Assembly (NCBI RefSeq): GCF_001523745.2
Contig: NZ_CP013386.1
Coordinates: forward strand, 2,046,001-2,110,000
Reading direction: 5' to 3'
From: Burkholderia mayonis
GTDB lineage: Bacteria > Pseudomonadota > Gammaproteobacteria > Burkholderiales > Burkholderiaceae
Length of the DNA: 64,000 nucleotides
Positions 1 to 12,054 of this stretch are shown in pieces. The position numbers and the translations under genes were made by a program. Position 1 is the stretch's first letter. Each line of letters starts with the position of its first letter. The notes under the pieces are model-generated. The model saw only the letters and a program-made list of their open reading frames with translations, did no database searches and was not told where the DNA came from.

Positions 1-1094
1 TTGCCGACGTACACCTTCGTCGTGTTCGAATAGATCTCCTGCATCGTCTCGAGGTACATCCGCTCGCGGATCACCGCGGGCGCCTTCGAGTACTGCGCAT
101 AGACTTGCTTGAAGCGCTCGGCGTCGCCTTCCGCCTGTGCGACGACGCGCTCCGCGTACGACTTCGCGTCGTCGACCATCTTCGCCGCGTCGCCCTGCGC
201 ACGCGGCAGTAATTCGCTCGCGTACGCCTGCGCGGCGTTCTTCGCGGCTTCGCCGTCCTGACGCGCCTTCGCGATGTCGTCGACGGCCGCCTGCACCTGC
301 TCGGGCGGCGCGACGCTCTGCACGGTCACGCCGGTGACGACGAGCCCCGTCCGGTAGCGGTCGAGGTCGTGCTGGATCGCCTTCGCGAGCGCATCGCGCA
401 GCGCGTCGCGATCCTGTGCGAGCACGTCGTCCGCGCTCTTCGCGCCGACGATCTCGCGCACCGCCGCCTGCGCCGCCTGCGACACGCTGCGCTCGGGATC
501 GGCGGCACGGAACAGGTAGTCGGTCGCAGACCCGATCCGATATTGAACGGCGAAGCGCACGTCGACGATGTCGGCGTCGCGCGTCAGCATCGACGCGTCC
601 TTCACGTTCGCGAGCCGCACGACGTTGTTGCGTCCGATCTCGATCGACCGCACCTGCGCCGTATCGACGATCTCGTGCGATTCGAACGGATATGGCAGGC
701 GCCAGTGGACACCGTCGCCGACCGAGCCCTTGTACTCGCCAAAGCGCAGCACGACGCCCGTCTGACCGTCCTGAACGATGAAAATGCCGCTGCCGAGATA
801 GATTGCGATCAGCACGCCCGCGACGATGCCGACGCCGACACGCGCTGCGCGCCCGTTGTCCGGACGAAAGCCGTTGTTGCCGCCACCCTTGCCGCCGAAC
901 CAGCCGCTCAGGCGACGGTTGAAGCTCCGCCACATCTCATCGAGGTCCGGGGGGCCATCGTCGCGTCCGTTCGGGCGCTTCGATTCGTTCGGTCGCGGCT
1001 TGTCGCCGTTGCCGCCGCGTCCCCAGCGGGGATCGTTGATCGACAGCAAGGCGCACATCCGCCGCCAGGTACTCCGCTCGTTGTAGTCATTCAC
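1..1094 (-). CDS. hflK: HflK, regulator subunit of FtsH protease (3' end cut by window edge)
   Basis: The minus-strand frame gives a glycine/arginine/proline-rich cytoplasmic N-terminus, one membrane segment around residues 75-95, then an SPFH/prohibitin domain and the coiled region reading ERMYLETMQEIYSNTTK at the window edge. HflK with HflC forms a membrane complex that restrains FtsH. The start is best placed at GTG 1094: it yields VNDYNERSTWRRM and continues without interruption for 364 codons, while the nearby ATG at 1090 is in a different frame. The usual length is about 450 residues, so the C-terminus and hflC lie outside. It is the last gene visible of the hfq-hflX-hflK block, 45 bp downstream of hflX. 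Confidence 0.93.
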   Translation of the reverse strand, partial: MNDYNERSTWRRMCALLSINDPRWGRGGNGDKPRPNESKRPNGRDDGPPDLDEMWRSFNRRLSGWFGGKGGGNNGFRPDNGRAARVGVGIVAGVLIAIYLGSGIFIVQDGQTGVVLRFGEYKGSVGDGVHWRLPYPFESHEIVDTAQVRSIEIGRNNVVRLANVKDASMLTRDADIVDVRFAVQYRIGSATDYLFRAADPERSVSQAAQAAVREIVGAKSADDVLAQDRDALRDALAKAIQHDLDRYRTGLVVTGVTVQSVAPPEQVQAAVDDIAKARQDGEAAKNAAQAYASELLPRAQGDAAKMVDDAKSYAERVVAQAEGDAERFKQVYAQYSKAPAVIRERMYLETMQEIYSNTTKVYVG

Positions 1095-1139
1095 CTGTGT
1101 TTGTTCACCAGATTGGAGCAACTTGACCGGCCGCAGCCG

Positions 1140-2318
1140 TCAGCGCCCATGTTCGGAAACCGGGTGGTCTTCGTGTGGTTGCGCCGGCGCGCCGTCGAGC
1201 GGCACGGCGCCGACAAGATGTTCCGCGGTAGCGATCTCGGCGATGGCGGCACGCAGCGAGTCCAGACCCTGGCCCGTGCGCGCGCTCAAAAAGACGCGCG
1301 AGATATTACCATACTCGTCCCGCTCGACCGCATCCCCGCGGGCCTCGAGCTCGGGCACGGCATCGATCTTGTTGAACACGAGAATCTGGCGGATCGAGTC
1401 CGCGCCGATTTCGTGCAGCACCTCGTTGACCTGCTCGATCTGCTCGAGCCGCACCGCGCTCGACGCATCGACAACGTGCAGCAGCAGATCCGCGTGGATC
1501 GTCTCTTCGAGCGTCGCGCGGAATGCCGCGACCAGTTGGTGCGGCAGCTCGCGGATGAAGCCGACGGTATCGGACACGACGATCTGCCCGACCTCGTCGC
1601 CGAGATACACGCGCCGCGACGTCGTGTCGAGCGTCGCGAACAATTGATCCGCCGCGTATGCCTGTGCTTTCGTCAGCGCATTGAAGAGCGTCGACTTGCC
1701 CGCATTCGTGTAGCCGACGAGCGACACCGACATCGTGCCGCTGCGCGCACGCTGCCGACGCTGCGTGTGATGCTGGCGGCGCAGCTTGTCGAGCCGAGTC
1801 TTCAGCATCTTGATGCGCTCGCCGATCAGGCGCCGGTCGGTTTCGAGCTGCGTTTCGCCGGGGCCGCGCAGGCCGATACCGCCCTTTTGGCGCTCGAGGT
1901 GGGTCCAGGCTCGAATCAGCCGGGTCGCAAGGTATTGGAGCTGTGCGAGCTCGACCTGCAGCTTGCCTTCGTGACTGCGCGCGCGCTGCGCGAAGATGTC
2001 GAGGATGAGGCTCGTGCGGTCGACGACGCGCCGATTAAGCATGCGCTCCAGATTGCGTTGCTGGGCGGGGGCGAGCGCGTGATTGAAGATGACGATTTCG
2101 ACGTCGTTCGCTTCGCAGGCAAGCCGGAGTTCGTCCGCTTTGCCGCTGCCGACGAACATGGCGGCGTCGGGACTGGAACGGCGGCCCGTCAGCGTGACGG
2201 CGGGATGGGCGCCCGCACTGGAGGCGAGCAGACTGAGTTCTTCGAGACTGGCTTCGAAATCGGTCTTGCCGAAATCGATGCCCACTAACGCTGCGTTGAT
2301 CAAATTATCGGATGTCAA
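1140..2318 (-). CDS. hflX: GTPase HflX
   Basis: Ribosome-associated GTPase of the Obg-HflX class that splits stalled 70S ribosomes under stress. The N-terminal HflX domain is followed by a basic coiled linker and a G domain with G1 GYTNAGKST near residue 202, G3 DTVGF and G4 NKID. At 392 residues the length is normal. No ATG exists near the N-terminus: TTG 2318 (MTSDNLINAALVG) and TTG 2303 (LINAALVG) are both possible, with no clear ribosome site before either. It follows hfq by 56 bp and precedes hflK, the classic hfq-hflX-hflK order. Confidence 0.95.
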   Translation of the reverse strand: MTSDNLINAALVGIDFGKTDFEASLEELSLLASSAGAHPAVTLTGRRSSPDAAMFVGSGKADELRLACEANDVEIVIFNHALAPAQQRNLERMLNRRVVDRTSLILDIFAQRARSHEGKLQVELAQLQYLATRLIRAWTHLERQKGGIGLRGPGETQLETDRRLIGERIKMLKTRLDKLRRQHHTQRRQRARSGTMSVSLVGYTNAGKSTLFNALTKAQAYAADQLFATLDTTSRRVYLGDEVGQIVVSDTVGFIRELPHQLVAAFRATLEETIHADLLLHVVDASSAVRLEQIEQVNEVLHEIGADSIRQILVFNKIDAVPELEARGDAVERDEYGNISRVFLSARTGQGLDSLRAAIAEIATAEHLVGAVPLDGAPAQPHEDHPVSEHGR

Positions 2319-2374
2319 GGTAAGGCGGCTGGCATCGGAAGCCGACGGCGACGCGAGCCAGCCGCGGCAATGGG

Positions 2375-2614
2375 TTAGGACGCTGCTTCCGCATCCGGGT
2401 GGAAGTTCACCGGACGCGCCGGCACGACCGTCGAAATGGCGTGCTTGTAAACCATCTGTGTAACCGTGTTCCTGAGCAACACGACGTACTGGTCGAACGA
2501 TTCGATGTTCCCTTGAAGCTTGATGCCGTTGACGAGATAGATCGAAACCGGCACGTGCTCTTTACGCAGTGCGTTCAAAAACGGGTCTTGTAACAATTGC
2601 CCTTTGTTGCTCAT
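2375..2614 (-). CDS. hfq: RNA chaperone Hfq
   Basis: Hexameric Sm-like protein that pairs small RNAs with mRNAs. The 79-residue product starts [18 protein letters not shown] and shows Sm1 ([19 protein letters not shown]) and Sm2 (VYKHAIST) motifs; the short acidic tail ends DAEAAS, much shorter than the enterobacterial tail. An in-frame start four codons upstream (2626) exists, but the family N-terminus supports 2614. It lies between der and hflX on the same strand. Confidence 0.98.
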
Positions 2615-2747
2615 GGCGTACTCCATCTTTTTTGCAGGTTGACTAGATTGGGGCGAAGAAAAAGAGATCCGCCGCCAATCGCTACACTATAGCCGATTTT
2701 GTCCGCCCCGCCCGGCTCTGCCGTCCGGCTGACGCGGCGCGCCTCAC

Positions 2748-4085
2748 TCACTCCTTATCGGCGTAAGGGTTCGTCGACGAGCGAAACTCTATGCGCAATG
2801 GAGTGCCCATCAGCGAGAAAGTTTCTCGGAATCGATTCTCGAGATAGCGTTTGTACGTCTCGGTCACCGCGTCGAGCGCGTTGCCGTGAATGACGATGAT
2901 GGGCGGATTCTGTCCGCCTTGGTGCGCATAGCGCAGTTTCGGCCGCACCGGGCCGCGTCGGCGCGGCTGCTGGAACTCGACCGCATCGATCAGCGCGCGC
3001 GTGAGCTTCGGCGTCGGCAGCTTCTTCATCGCGGCCGCATACGCGTCGTCGACCGAGCGCATCAGCGGGCCGATGCCCGTCTTCTCCGCTGCCGAGATGA
3101 AGTGGGACTTCGCGAAATCGAGGAACTTGAGCTTGCGCGCGAGATCGGCCTTCGCGCGCTCTCGCACGTGCGGATCGAGGCCGTCCCACTTGTTCACGCC
3201 GACGACGAGCGCGCGCCCCTGCTCGACGACGAAGCCCGCGATGTGCGCGTCCTGATCGGAGATGTCCTGCCGCGCATCGAGCAGAAGAATGACGACGTTC
3301 GCGTCGGAGATCGACTGCAGCGTCTTCACGACCGAGAATTTCTCGATCGCCTCGAACACCTTGCCGCGACGGCGCAGGCCCGCCGTGTCGATCAGCGTGT
3401 ACTGCTTGCCGTTGCGTTCGAAGTCGACATAGATCGAATCGCGCGTCGTGCCCGGCATGTCGAATGCGATCACGCGGTCTTCGCCGATCAGCGTGTTGAC
3501 GAGCGTCGACTTGCCGACGTTCGGCCGGCCGACGATCGCGATCTTGATGCCGCGCGCGGCGGCGTCTTCTTCGCTCTCGTCCGGCTGGCCCGCGTACGCG
3601 ACTTCGAGCGCCTCGTTGATCATGTCGGTCACGCCGTCGCCGTGCGCGGCCGAGATCGCGCGCGGATCGCCCAGGCCGAGCTCGTAGAAATCCGACGCGA
3701 CCGCCGTGTATTTCATTCCCTCGGCCTTGTTGACGACGAGGAAGATCGGCCGTCCGGTCTTGCGCAGATAATCGGCGATCGACTTGTCCTGCGGCGCGAG
3801 GCCGTTGCGGCCGTCGACGATGAACACGACGACGTCCGCCTCCTCGACCGCCTGGCGCGTCTGTCGCGCCATCTCGTGCAGGATGCCGTCCTTCGCGACG
3901 GGCTCGAAGCCGCCCGTGTCGACGACGAGATACGGCCGCGCACCGACTCGCCCCTCGCCGTAATGGCGATCGCGCGTCAGGCCGGGCAGATCGGCGACCA
4001 GCGCATCGCGCGAGCGCGTGAGCCGGTTGAACAGCGTGGATTTCCCCACATTGGGGCGCCCAACGAGGGCAATGACCGGTTTCAT
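2748..4085 (-). CDS. der: Ribosome biogenesis GTPase Der (EngA)
   Basis: Tandem-GTPase factor needed for 50S subunit maturation. Two G domains each begin with GRPNVGKST (about residues 9 and 185), with G3 motifs DTGGF and DTAGL and G4 motifs NKAEG and NKWDG, followed by a C-terminal KH-like domain. The start ATG at 4085 gives [16 protein letters not shown], the family N-terminus; an upstream in-frame extension to 4130 is rejected. 445 residues is the usual size. Gene order bamB-der-hfq is conserved in betaproteobacteria. Confidence 0.97.
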   Translation of the reverse strand: MKPVIALVGRPNVGKSTLFNRLTRSRDALVADLPGLTRDRHYGEGRVGARPYLVVDTGGFEPVAKDGILHEMARQTRQAVEEADVVVFIVDGRNGLAPQDKSIADYLRKTGRPIFLVVNKAEGMKYTAVASDFYELGLGDPRAISAAHGDGVTDMINEALEVAYAGQPDESEEDAAARGIKIAIVGRPNVGKSTLVNTLIGEDRVIAFDMPGTTRDSIYVDFERNGKQYTLIDTAGLRRRGKVFEAIEKFSVVKTLQSISDANVVILLLDARQDISDQDAHIAGFVVEQGRALVVGVNKWDGLDPHVRERAKADLARKLKFLDFAKSHFISAAEKTGIGPLMRSVDDAYAAAMKKLPTPKLTRALIDAVEFQQPRRRGPVRPKLRYAHQGGQNPPIIVIHGNALDAVTETYKRYLENRFRETFSLMGTPLRIEFRSSTNPYADKE

Positions 4086-4357
4086 CTGATGATGTCGTCT
4101 ACGTGAAACGCAGCGGCGGTGAGCCCGCATGCCGCAGGCGGCTGCGCTTGATGGAAATTAGCACGAATTCACGCCGCGTCGGCGCAGGCGGCGGCATACG
4201 TGTCGCGCCGCTCTTTTTTTTCGATTCGCTCCCAGCCCCCGCGGATCGCGTCATGCCGCGCCGCCGGGCTGCGGCCGCCCGGCAATGGCCGAACGCACGC
4301 GCAAAAAATACGACGCACGGCCGGCGAAGCGCGCGGCCGCGCGGTTGCGTCGCGCGC

Positions 4358-5503
4358 TTAGCGCGGACGGAAACCGTACACGCCGCCGTCCTGCGTCTGG
4401 ACGACGAGCGTGTTGCCGGCGAGCACGGGCGCCGCGTTGATCGCGCTGCCGTCCGTCTTCAGCCGCGCGACGAACGTGCCGTCGTCGCGCGACAGAAAGT
4501 GCACGAAGCCCTTGTAGTCGCCGAACACGACCGCACGGCCGAGCAGATACGGCACGCCGACGTCGCGGCTCTTCAGCTTGTCGTTGCGCCAGAGCTCCTT
4601 GCCCGTCGCGACGTCGTACGCCGACACGACCGACCAGTCGTCGCCGCCTGCGACCACCGTATCGTCCTGCGCGACGCCGCTGCGGCTCGAGAACGCCTTC
4701 TCCCACAGAGGACGGCCCGAGTTCGCGTCGAAGCAGCCGAGCTGGCCCTGGAACGTCACCGCGCACGTCTCGGCGCCGACGAGCGTCGGCGCGCCCGTCA
4801 CGTCGTTGATCCGCTCGACTTCGGTCACGCCCTTCGGGAACGACACGGGCGTCTGCCAGAACGGCTCGCCCGTCTGCAGGTTCAGCGCGACGAGACCGCC
4901 GCCCGGGAAGCCCGCGAGCACCGCCGCATCGCCGGCGAACGTCATGCCGGCCGACACGCGCAGATTGAGCGGCACTGCGCGATTGCGGTAACTCCACTTC
5001 TGCTCGCCCGTCTGCGCGTTGAATGCGATCACTTGGCCGTCGATCGTGCGCACGATCACGAGGCCGTTGCCGACGAGCGGCGGCGAAAAGACTTCGCCCT
5101 GCACGGTCGTCTTCCATAGCAGCTTGCCGTCCGGGCCGAGCACGAACACGCCGCCCTTCAGCGCGCCGACCGCGGTCAGGTTGCCGTCGCTGCCGACGCC
5201 CGCCGACAGATCGGAACCCACCTTCGCGCGCCAGACTTCCTGGCCTGTCTTCGCGTCGATCTTCTCGACCGAACCGTTCGCGCCGGCGACGTACACCGCG
5301 TCACCCACCGCGATGGGCGAGAACGAGTAGCGGCCGCCCTTGCCGACGCTCGCCTTCCACACCTGCTGCACGTCGAGCACGGGTTTGAACTCGGTGAGCG
5401 GCGTCGGCACGCGGCGTGCGTCCTTCGTTGACGAACAGGCCGCGAGAACCAGGACGGCCGCCGCGCAGGCAACGGGTGCAGCGTAACGTTTCAGCAGATT
5501 CAT
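4358..5503 (-). CDS. bamB: Outer-membrane assembly lipoprotein BamB
   Basis: Beta-propeller lipoprotein of the BAM complex that inserts outer-membrane proteins. The start ATG 5503 gives MNLLKRYAAPVACAAAVLVLAACSS, a type II signal peptide with lipobox LAAC (Cys 22 or so). The mature part has repeated PQQ-like blades with tryptophan-docking motifs such as AKTGQEVWRAKVG and AQTGEQKWSYRN. 381 residues is normal. It starts 43 bp after the TPR protein gene, also a BAM/YfgM-type neighbour, and is followed by a 272-bp gap before der that holds nothing I can name. Confidence 0.95.
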   Translation of the reverse strand: MNLLKRYAAPVACAAAVLVLAACSSTKDARRVPTPLTEFKPVLDVQQVWKASVGKGGRYSFSPIAVGDAVYVAGANGSVEKIDAKTGQEVWRAKVGSDLSAGVGSDGNLTAVGALKGGVFVLGPDGKLLWKTTVQGEVFSPPLVGNGLVIVRTIDGQVIAFNAQTGEQKWSYRNRAVPLNLRVSAGMTFAGDAAVLAGFPGGGLVALNLQTGEPFWQTPVSFPKGVTEVERINDVTGAPTLVGAETCAVTFQGQLGCFDANSGRPLWEKAFSSRSGVAQDDTVVAGGDDWSVVSAYDVATGKELWRNDKLKSRDVGVPYLLGRAVVFGDYKGFVHFLSRDDGTFVARLKTDGSAINAAPVLAGNTLVVQTQDGGVYGFRPR

Positions 5504-5546
5504 CGATAGCGAAGCAAAGTTAAGTTGTAAAACGGAGCGTGGGCGC

Positions 5547-6176
5547 TCAACCGCCGAGCGCGTCCAGCTTGAACTGCACGAGTTGGCGCGCAGACGTGTC
5601 GTCCTTCGACAGCGAATCGAGCGCGAGCCTGTACGCGGCGCGCGCGTCGTCGCTCTTGCCCTGCGCGGCGAGCAGATCGCCGCGGCGATCGGCGACGATG
5701 CCCTTGAACGCGTCCGACGGCGTGCCCGACAGCAGCGCGAGGCCAGCATCGTACGCCTTCTCGTCGAGCAACAGCGATGCGAGACGCAGCTTCGCGATCT
5801 GCTTGTACTCGTCGTCCTTCGCGTGATCGGCGGCCCACTGCAACTGCGCCTTCGCACCCGCCGCGTCGCCCGCGCCGTACAGCGCCTTCGCCGCTTCGAG
5901 CGCCGTCATCTGCGCATATGCGGTGCCGCCGAACTTGTCTTCCATGTCCGACGCGACGCGCGCGACCTTCGCCTTGTCGTTCGACTGGACCGCCTGCTGC
6001 ACCTGCTCGTACAGCACGGCCGCCTGCGCGGCCTGGCGCCGTTGCCAGTAATTCCAGCCGTTCCAGGCGGCAGCGGCGGCGAGGACGGCAATCGCGATCC
6101 AGGTCGTCAGATTGCCCCATCGAGCCCACCACGCCTTCAGGCTTTCAATCGATTCTTGTTCGTCGTGATAACTCAT
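5547..6176 (-). CDS. YfgM-like membrane-anchored TPR protein
   Basis: 209 residues with a short cytoplasmic N-terminus (MSYHDEQESIESLKAWW), one transmembrane helix around residues 23-43 and a periplasmic region of TPR-like helical repeats. This matches the YfgM/TPR_21 family, which associates with the Sec translocon and periplasmic chaperones. It sits between hisS and bamB, the position yfgM occupies in many proteobacteria. Assignment to the family is firm; the exact partner in this organism is inferred. Confidence 0.88.
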   Translation of the reverse strand: MSYHDEQESIESLKAWWARWGNLTTWIAIAVLAAAAAWNGWNYWQRRQAAQAAVLYEQVQQAVQSNDKAKVARVASDMEDKFGGTAYAQMTALEAAKALYGAGDAAGAKAQLQWAADHAKDDEYKQIAKLRLASLLLDEKAYDAGLALLSGTPSDAFKGIVADRRGDLLAAQGKSDDARAAYRLALDSLSKDDTSARQLVQFKLDALGG

Positions 6177-6227
6177 CGCCTAGCGATTCCTTCCTGTACA
6201 CGCTTTTGTCGAGCGGATGCGCCGCGA

Positions 6228-7568
6228 TCAGTCGTCGCCGTCTTCGGCGGTTGCAACCATCGCATTGATTAGAAAATCGGTCAAGCTTTCGACCGGCACG
6301 GACTGTTGAACGTTCTTGTCGCCTTCGGCGCCCGTGCCGCGCAGCGGCTTCACGCTCGCCGTGCCGTTCGCGATCTCGTCTTCGCCGAAAATCACCGCGA
6401 ATGCCGCGCCGCTCGCGTCCGCGCGCTTCATCTGCGACTTGAAGCTCGCGCCCGCGCCGTCCGCGCTGCAGTGGAGAACCACGTCGAGGCCCGTGTCACG
6501 CAAACGCTCCGCGACGACGAACGCCTGCTCGCGCGCCGCATCGCCCTGGTGGACGACGTACACGTCGACGCCCTCCTGCTCGGGCACGAGGTTCTCTTCC
6601 TTCAGGAGCTCGAGAATGCGCTCGACGCCCATCGCCCACCCGCACGCGGCGGTCGGCTTGCCGCCCAGTTGCTCGATCAGCGGATCGTAGCGGCCTCCCG
6701 CGGCGACCGTGCCTTGCGCGCCGAGCTTGTCGGTCACCCACTCGAACACGGTCAGGTTGTAGTAGTCGAGCCCACGCACGAGACGCGGGTTGATCGTAAA
6801 CGGCAGGTTGTTCGCCTTCAGCAGCTTCTGCAGGCCTTCGAAGTGCGCGCGCGACGCGTCGCCGAGGAAGTCGATCAGCTTCGGCGCATTCTGCACGATC
6901 TCCTGCAGCGCGGGATTCTTCGTGTCGAGCACGCGCAGCGGATTCGTGTAAAGGCGGCGCTGCGCGTCGTCGTCGAGCTGCTCGGCGTGCTGCTCGAGAT
7001 ACTGGATAAGCTCGACGCGGTGCGCGGCGCGCTCTTCGGCAAGGCCGAGCGAGTTGATCTCGAGCTTGATGCCCGTCAGGCCGAGATCGTCCCACAGGCG
7101 CTGGCACATCATGATGATTTCCGCATCCGCGTCCGGGCCCGCGAAGCCGAGCGCCTCGACGCCGACCTGGTGGAACTGGCGATAGCGGCCGCGCTGCGGA
7201 CGCTCGTGACGGAACATCGGGCCGACGTACCACAGGCGCTTCGGTCCGTCGTACAGCATGTTGTGCTCGATCGCCGCGCGCACGACGGCGGCGGTGTTCT
7301 CGGGACGCAGCGTGAGGTTCTCGCCGTTCAGCGCGTCGACGAAGCTGTACATCTCCTTCTCGACGATGTCGGTCACTTCGCCGATGCCGCGCGTGAAGAG
7401 CTGCGTGTGCTCGACGATCGGCGTACGGATGTTCTGATAGCCGTACGCGCGCAGCAGCGACTTCACGGTCGCCTCGAAGAATTCCCACAAGCCGGCATCC
7501 TGCGGGAGGATGTCGTTCATACCCTTCACGCCCGTCAGCTTCTCGAGCTTTCGCTTTTGTTCTGTCAT
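6228..7568 (-). CDS. hisS: Histidyl-tRNA synthetase
   Basis: Class II synthetase that charges tRNA-His. The N-terminus carries [10 protein letters not shown]; motif 2 includes [16 protein letters not shown], a His-specific [13 protein letters not shown] segment follows, and motif 3 contains [12 protein letters not shown]; the C-terminal anticodon-binding domain follows. 446 residues. It begins 19 bp after ispG and is followed by the TPR gene, suggesting one transcript. The cognate tRNA-His is also in the window, at 45720-45796, but is transcribed separately. Confidence 0.97.
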   Translation of the reverse strand: MTEQKRKLEKLTGVKGMNDILPQDAGLWEFFEATVKSLLRAYGYQNIRTPIVEHTQLFTRGIGEVTDIVEKEMYSFVDALNGENLTLRPENTAAVVRAAIEHNMLYDGPKRLWYVGPMFRHERPQRGRYRQFHQVGVEALGFAGPDADAEIIMMCQRLWDDLGLTGIKLEINSLGLAEERAAHRVELIQYLEQHAEQLDDDAQRRLYTNPLRVLDTKNPALQEIVQNAPKLIDFLGDASRAHFEGLQKLLKANNLPFTINPRLVRGLDYYNLTVFEWVTDKLGAQGTVAAGGRYDPLIEQLGGKPTAACGWAMGVERILELLKEENLVPEQEGVDVYVVHQGDAAREQAFVVAERLRDTGLDVVLHCSADGAGASFKSQMKRADASGAAFAVIFGEDEIANGTASVKPLRGTGAEGDKNVQQSVPVESLTDFLINAMVATAEDGDD

Positions 7569-7587
7569 CTGAAATACGGTAGACGAA

Positions 7588-8892
7588 TTAATTCTGGACC
7601 GCAGCGCGGCCGTAGGTGCGCGCGACGTAGTCGCTCACGATCTGCTGGAATTCTTCCGCGATGTGCTCGCCGCGCAGCGTCTTCACTTTCTGGCCGTCGA
7701 CGAACACGGGCGCGGCCGGGTTCTCGCCCGAGCCCGGCAGGCTGATGCCGATGTTCGCGTGCTTCGACTCGCCCGGGCCGTTGACGATGCAGCCCATCAC
7801 CGCGACGTTCATCTTCTCGACGCCCGGATACGCCTTGCGCCACTCGGGCATCTGCTCGCGCAGGTACGTCTGGATCTGCAGCGCGAGCTCCTGGAACAGC
7901 GTGCTCGTCGTGCGCCCGCAACCCGGGCACGCGACCACCATCGGCGCGAACGAGCGCAGCCCCATCGTCTGCAGGATCTCCTGGCCGACGATCACTTCGC
8001 CCGTGCGCGGCGCGCCGGGTTCCGGCGTGAGCGAGATGCGGATCGTGTCGCCGATCCCTTCCTGCAGCAGCGCACCGATCGCGGCCGTCGACGCAACGAT
8101 GCCCTTCGAGCCCATGCCCGCCTCAGTGAGGCCGAGGTGCAGCGCGAAGCCGCAGCGGCGCGCGAGCTCGCGGTAGACGGCAATCAGGTCCTGCACACCG
8201 CTCACCTTGCACGACAGCACGATCTTGTCGCGGCCGAGGCCGAGTTCGACCGCACGCTCGGCAGAGCCGATCGCTGACTGGATCAGCGCCTCGTACATCA
8301 CGCTTTGCGCTTCCCACGGCTCGGCGCGCGCGCCGTTCTCGTCCATCATCCGCGCGAGCAGATCCTGATCGAGGCTGCCCCAGTTCACACCGATCCGCAC
8401 CGGCTTGTCGTACTTGATCGCGGCTTCGATCATTTGCGCGAACTGCGAATCGCGCTTCGCGCCCTGGCCGACGTTGCCCGGATTGATCCGGTACTTCGAC
8501 AGCGATTCCGCACAGCCGGGATAGTCGCGCAGCAGCAGGTGGCCGTTGTAGTGGAAATCGCCGACGAGCGGCACCGACACGCCCATCCGGTCGAGCTGCT
8601 CGCGGATCGCCGGCACGGCGGCGGCGGCCTCCGGCGTGTTCACGGTGATGCGCACGAGCTCGGAGCCCGCGTTCGCGAGGTCCTTCACCTGGATCGCGGT
8701 GCCGATCGCGTCGGCCGTGTCGGTATTGGTCATCGACTGCACGCGCACGGGCGCGGCGCCGCCGATCGTCACGAGCGTTCCACCCCAGCGGACGTCGACC
8801 GCATGCGACACGCGCCGCGGCGCATGCCCGCCGAACACCGGCTCGGTTGAACAAATCTGACTGCTGCGTGGGGATTGAGCTTCGGATTGCAT
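7588..8892 (-). CDS. ispG: 4-hydroxy-3-methylbut-2-en-1-yl diphosphate synthase (flavodoxin)
   Basis: Iron-sulfur enzyme of the non-mevalonate isoprenoid pathway, converting MEcPP to HMBPP. The N-terminal TIM barrel includes [16 protein letters not shown]; the C-terminal cluster-binding motifs are [16 protein letters not shown] and GCIVNGPGE, giving the three Cys ligands. The start ATG 8892 ([12 protein letters not shown]) gives 434 residues, the usual size for the family in Burkholderia; a longer upstream frame to 9204 overlaps rodZ and is rejected. Confidence 0.97.
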   Translation of the reverse strand: MQSEAQSPRSSQICSTEPVFGGHAPRRVSHAVDVRWGGTLVTIGGAAPVRVQSMTNTDTADAIGTAIQVKDLANAGSELVRITVNTPEAAAAVPAIREQLDRMGVSVPLVGDFHYNGHLLLRDYPGCAESLSKYRINPGNVGQGAKRDSQFAQMIEAAIKYDKPVRIGVNWGSLDQDLLARMMDENGARAEPWEAQSVMYEALIQSAIGSAERAVELGLGRDKIVLSCKVSGVQDLIAVYRELARRCGFALHLGLTEAGMGSKGIVASTAAIGALLQEGIGDTIRISLTPEPGAPRTGEVIVGQEILQTMGLRSFAPMVVACPGCGRTTSTLFQELALQIQTYLREQMPEWRKAYPGVEKMNVAVMGCIVNGPGESKHANIGISLPGSGENPAAPVFVDGQKVKTLRGEHIAEEFQQIVSDYVARTYGRAAVQN

Positions 8893-8980
8893 CGATAGAT
8901 CCAATTTACGCCAAACGCGCCGCCATCGGCCGCGCGCGAAAGAGAAAAGCGCCGTGTCCCGTCGGCCACGGCGCTTGCCG

Positions 8981-10054
8981 TCAGGGCAATGCGAAACGCG
9001 CGACGTTGCCCCGAGCCGTCGAGTATTTTGCCGGATCGACGGGTTTGCCGTCGAAAGCGATCGATTCGAGCCCGGCCTTGTTGCCGATCGTGACCTTGAG
9101 CGGCGCGTCACCCGCGATCTGCTTGGTCTCGCCGGCGCGCACGAGCGACGAGAACAACTCCTTGCCGTTCTTGTCCCGCACGCTGAACCAGCAGTCCTGC
9201 GCAACCTTCAGTGCGACGACCGACTGGCCGGGCGCGACCGTCACGGCTGCGTTCGCGCCGTCGGCCGCCGGCACGGCCGGCTGAACCGCCGCCGCAGGCG
9301 CAACCACAGCCGACGCGGGCGGCGCGGTCACGGTGCTCGCGACTGCCGGCGCGGAACCGGCGGCCGGCGCGCCCGCCGTAGCCGCGTCACCGCCCGATGC
9401 GCCGCTGACGGGCTGCACCGCAGGCGCCGTGACGGCGCCCGCCTGCGTCACCGTGCCCGACACGGCCGTGCTCGCGGGCAGATCGGACGCGGCGCCTTCC
9501 GGCTGCTGCGCATGCGCGGCCGATGCGGCTTCGTCCGCGCCGCTCGACTTGAAGCGCGCAAGCCAATTCGACGATTCGCCGCCCGTGTGCCACATCACCG
9601 CGGCGACGAGCGCGACGACGACCGCCGCGACCGCCCACAGCCATGGCCGGCCGCGCGACGAACCGCCGAGCGGAATCGATACCCGGCCGCGCGGCAGATC
9701 GGTGCCGGCCGATGCGGGCATCGACAGATCGACCTCGGGCACGCCCTTCTCGCGGCGCAGCGCCTGCGCGAACGGCTCCGGATCGACACCGAGCATCTTC
9801 GCGTAGCTGCGCACGAGGCCAAGCGCGAAGGTCGTGCCCGGCAGCTGGCTCGTATCGCCCGCCTCGAGCGCCTGCAGCTTCGGCGCCGCAACCTTCAGCC
9901 GCGCGGACACGTCTTCGACCGACCATCCCCTCGCCTCGCGCAACTCCGCGAGCCGTGCGCCCACTGCCGCGACCGACGCAATGCCGGCGCCAGCCACCGC
10001 CGGTTTCTCGCCTGCGTTCGTCTCTGGGCTCTTAGACGGCTGCGGTTCGCTCAT
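8981..10054 (-). CDS. RodZ-like helix-turn-helix membrane protein
   Basis: 357 residues. An N-terminal Xre-type HTH ([20 protein letters not shown] onward, about residues 40-105) is followed by a single membrane helix ([18 protein letters not shown]), an Ala/Pro/Thr-rich periplasmic linker and a C-terminal DUF4115-type beta domain ([16 protein letters not shown]). This is the RodZ architecture, a cytoskeletal adaptor that links MreB to the elongasome. The position between rlmN and ispG is where rodZ lies in proteobacteria; pilF is absent here. Start ATG 10054 ([11 protein letters not shown]) avoids a doubtful 27-residue extension. Confidence 0.88.
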   Translation of the reverse strand: MSEPQPSKSPETNAGEKPAVAGAGIASVAAVGARLAELREARGWSVEDVSARLKVAAPKLQALEAGDTSQLPGTTFALGLVRSYAKMLGVDPEPFAQALRREKGVPEVDLSMPASAGTDLPRGRVSIPLGGSSRGRPWLWAVAAVVVALVAAVMWHTGGESSNWLARFKSSGADEAASAAHAQQPEGAASDLPASTAVSGTVTQAGAVTAPAVQPVSGASGGDAATAGAPAAGSAPAVASTVTAPPASAVVAPAAAVQPAVPAADGANAAVTVAPGQSVVALKVAQDCWFSVRDKNGKELFSSLVRAGETKQIAGDAPLKVTIGNKAGLESIAFDGKPVDPAKYSTARGNVARFALP

Positions 10055-10201
10055 TCTCTTCCTCGCGTCGATTCTTCTTGCCTGCACGCCCGCGCCGGCT
10101 CCGGCCGGGCTCGCAACATCACCGTTGTCACACACTGCGCGGCGCCGCGCGCCGCCCCCGATCGCTTTACGCGTATTTCACTGCCAGCCCGGGCATTCCC
10201 G

Positions 10202-11338
<1,137 letters not shown>

Positions 11339-11380
11339 GATGCCCTGCCTTGCCCCCAAACGCGCCGGATCCCGACCCGC

Positions 11381-11806
11381 TTAGCGCGAGTAGACGTTCA
11401 TTTCCGGGAAGAAGAACGCGATTTCGACGCGCGCCGTTTCCGGGGCGTCCGAGCCGTGCACGGCGTTCGCGTCGATGCTGTCCGCGAAGTCGGCGCGGAT
11501 CGTGCCCTTTTCCGCCTTCTTCGGATCCGTCGCGCCCATCAGGTCGCGGTTCGTGAGGATCGCGTTCTCGCCTTCCAGAACCTGGATCACCACCGGGCCC
11601 GAGATCATGAATTCGACGAGATCCTTGAAGAACGGACGCTCGGCGTGCACGGCGTAGAATTTCTCCGCATCGGCGCGCGACAGGTGCGCCATGCGCGCCG
11701 CCACGATCTTCAGGCCGGCGCTTTCGAAACGGCTGTAGATCTGGCCGATCACGTTCTTCGCCACCGCATCCGGCTTGATGATCGACAGGGTGCGCTCGAT
11801 TGCCAT
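11381..11806 (-). CDS. ndk: Nucleoside diphosphate kinase
   Basis: Balances NTP and dNTP pools by phosphotransfer through a histidine. 141 residues, with the active-site motif [20 protein letters not shown] and the N-terminal [15 protein letters not shown]. It is the first gene of the minus-strand block ndk-rlmN-rodZ-ispG-hisS. A divergent spacer of 248 bp separates it from the BI-1 family gene, and contains the promoters of both. Confidence 0.98.
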   Translation of the reverse strand: MAIERTLSIIKPDAVAKNVIGQIYSRFESAGLKIVAARMAHLSRADAEKFYAVHAERPFFKDLVEFMISGPVVIQVLEGENAILTNRDLMGATDPKKAEKGTIRADFADSIDANAVHGSDAPETARVEIAFFFPEMNVYSR

Positions 11807-12054
11807 AAAAACTCCAAGAAATTAAGAGGTTACAGTTTCAAATGAATCCGCCATTGTAACACGTTCCCGTGTATCATTGCGATTGAACCCTTACACGAAC
11901 GAAAGGTTCCAATACTTCGTGTTTCGCGGGCGCCGAGGCGTTGAAACCTCCGCCCTCGAAACCTATCTTAGGGGGTAGCGGCCTCACGGTTTTTGCGGCG
12001 CAACAAGCGCGCCGCCCGCCGGCGGCGCCGCGACGTTCCATGTTAGGAGAAACC

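Noticed and set aside
369..2288. Long plus-strand open frame opposite hflK and hflX
   Set aside because: It is the antisense of two clear genes; high GC leaves long open frames on the opposite strand.
2886..4106. Plus-strand open frame of 406 codons opposite der
   Set aside because: Antisense shadow of der with no protein-like composition.
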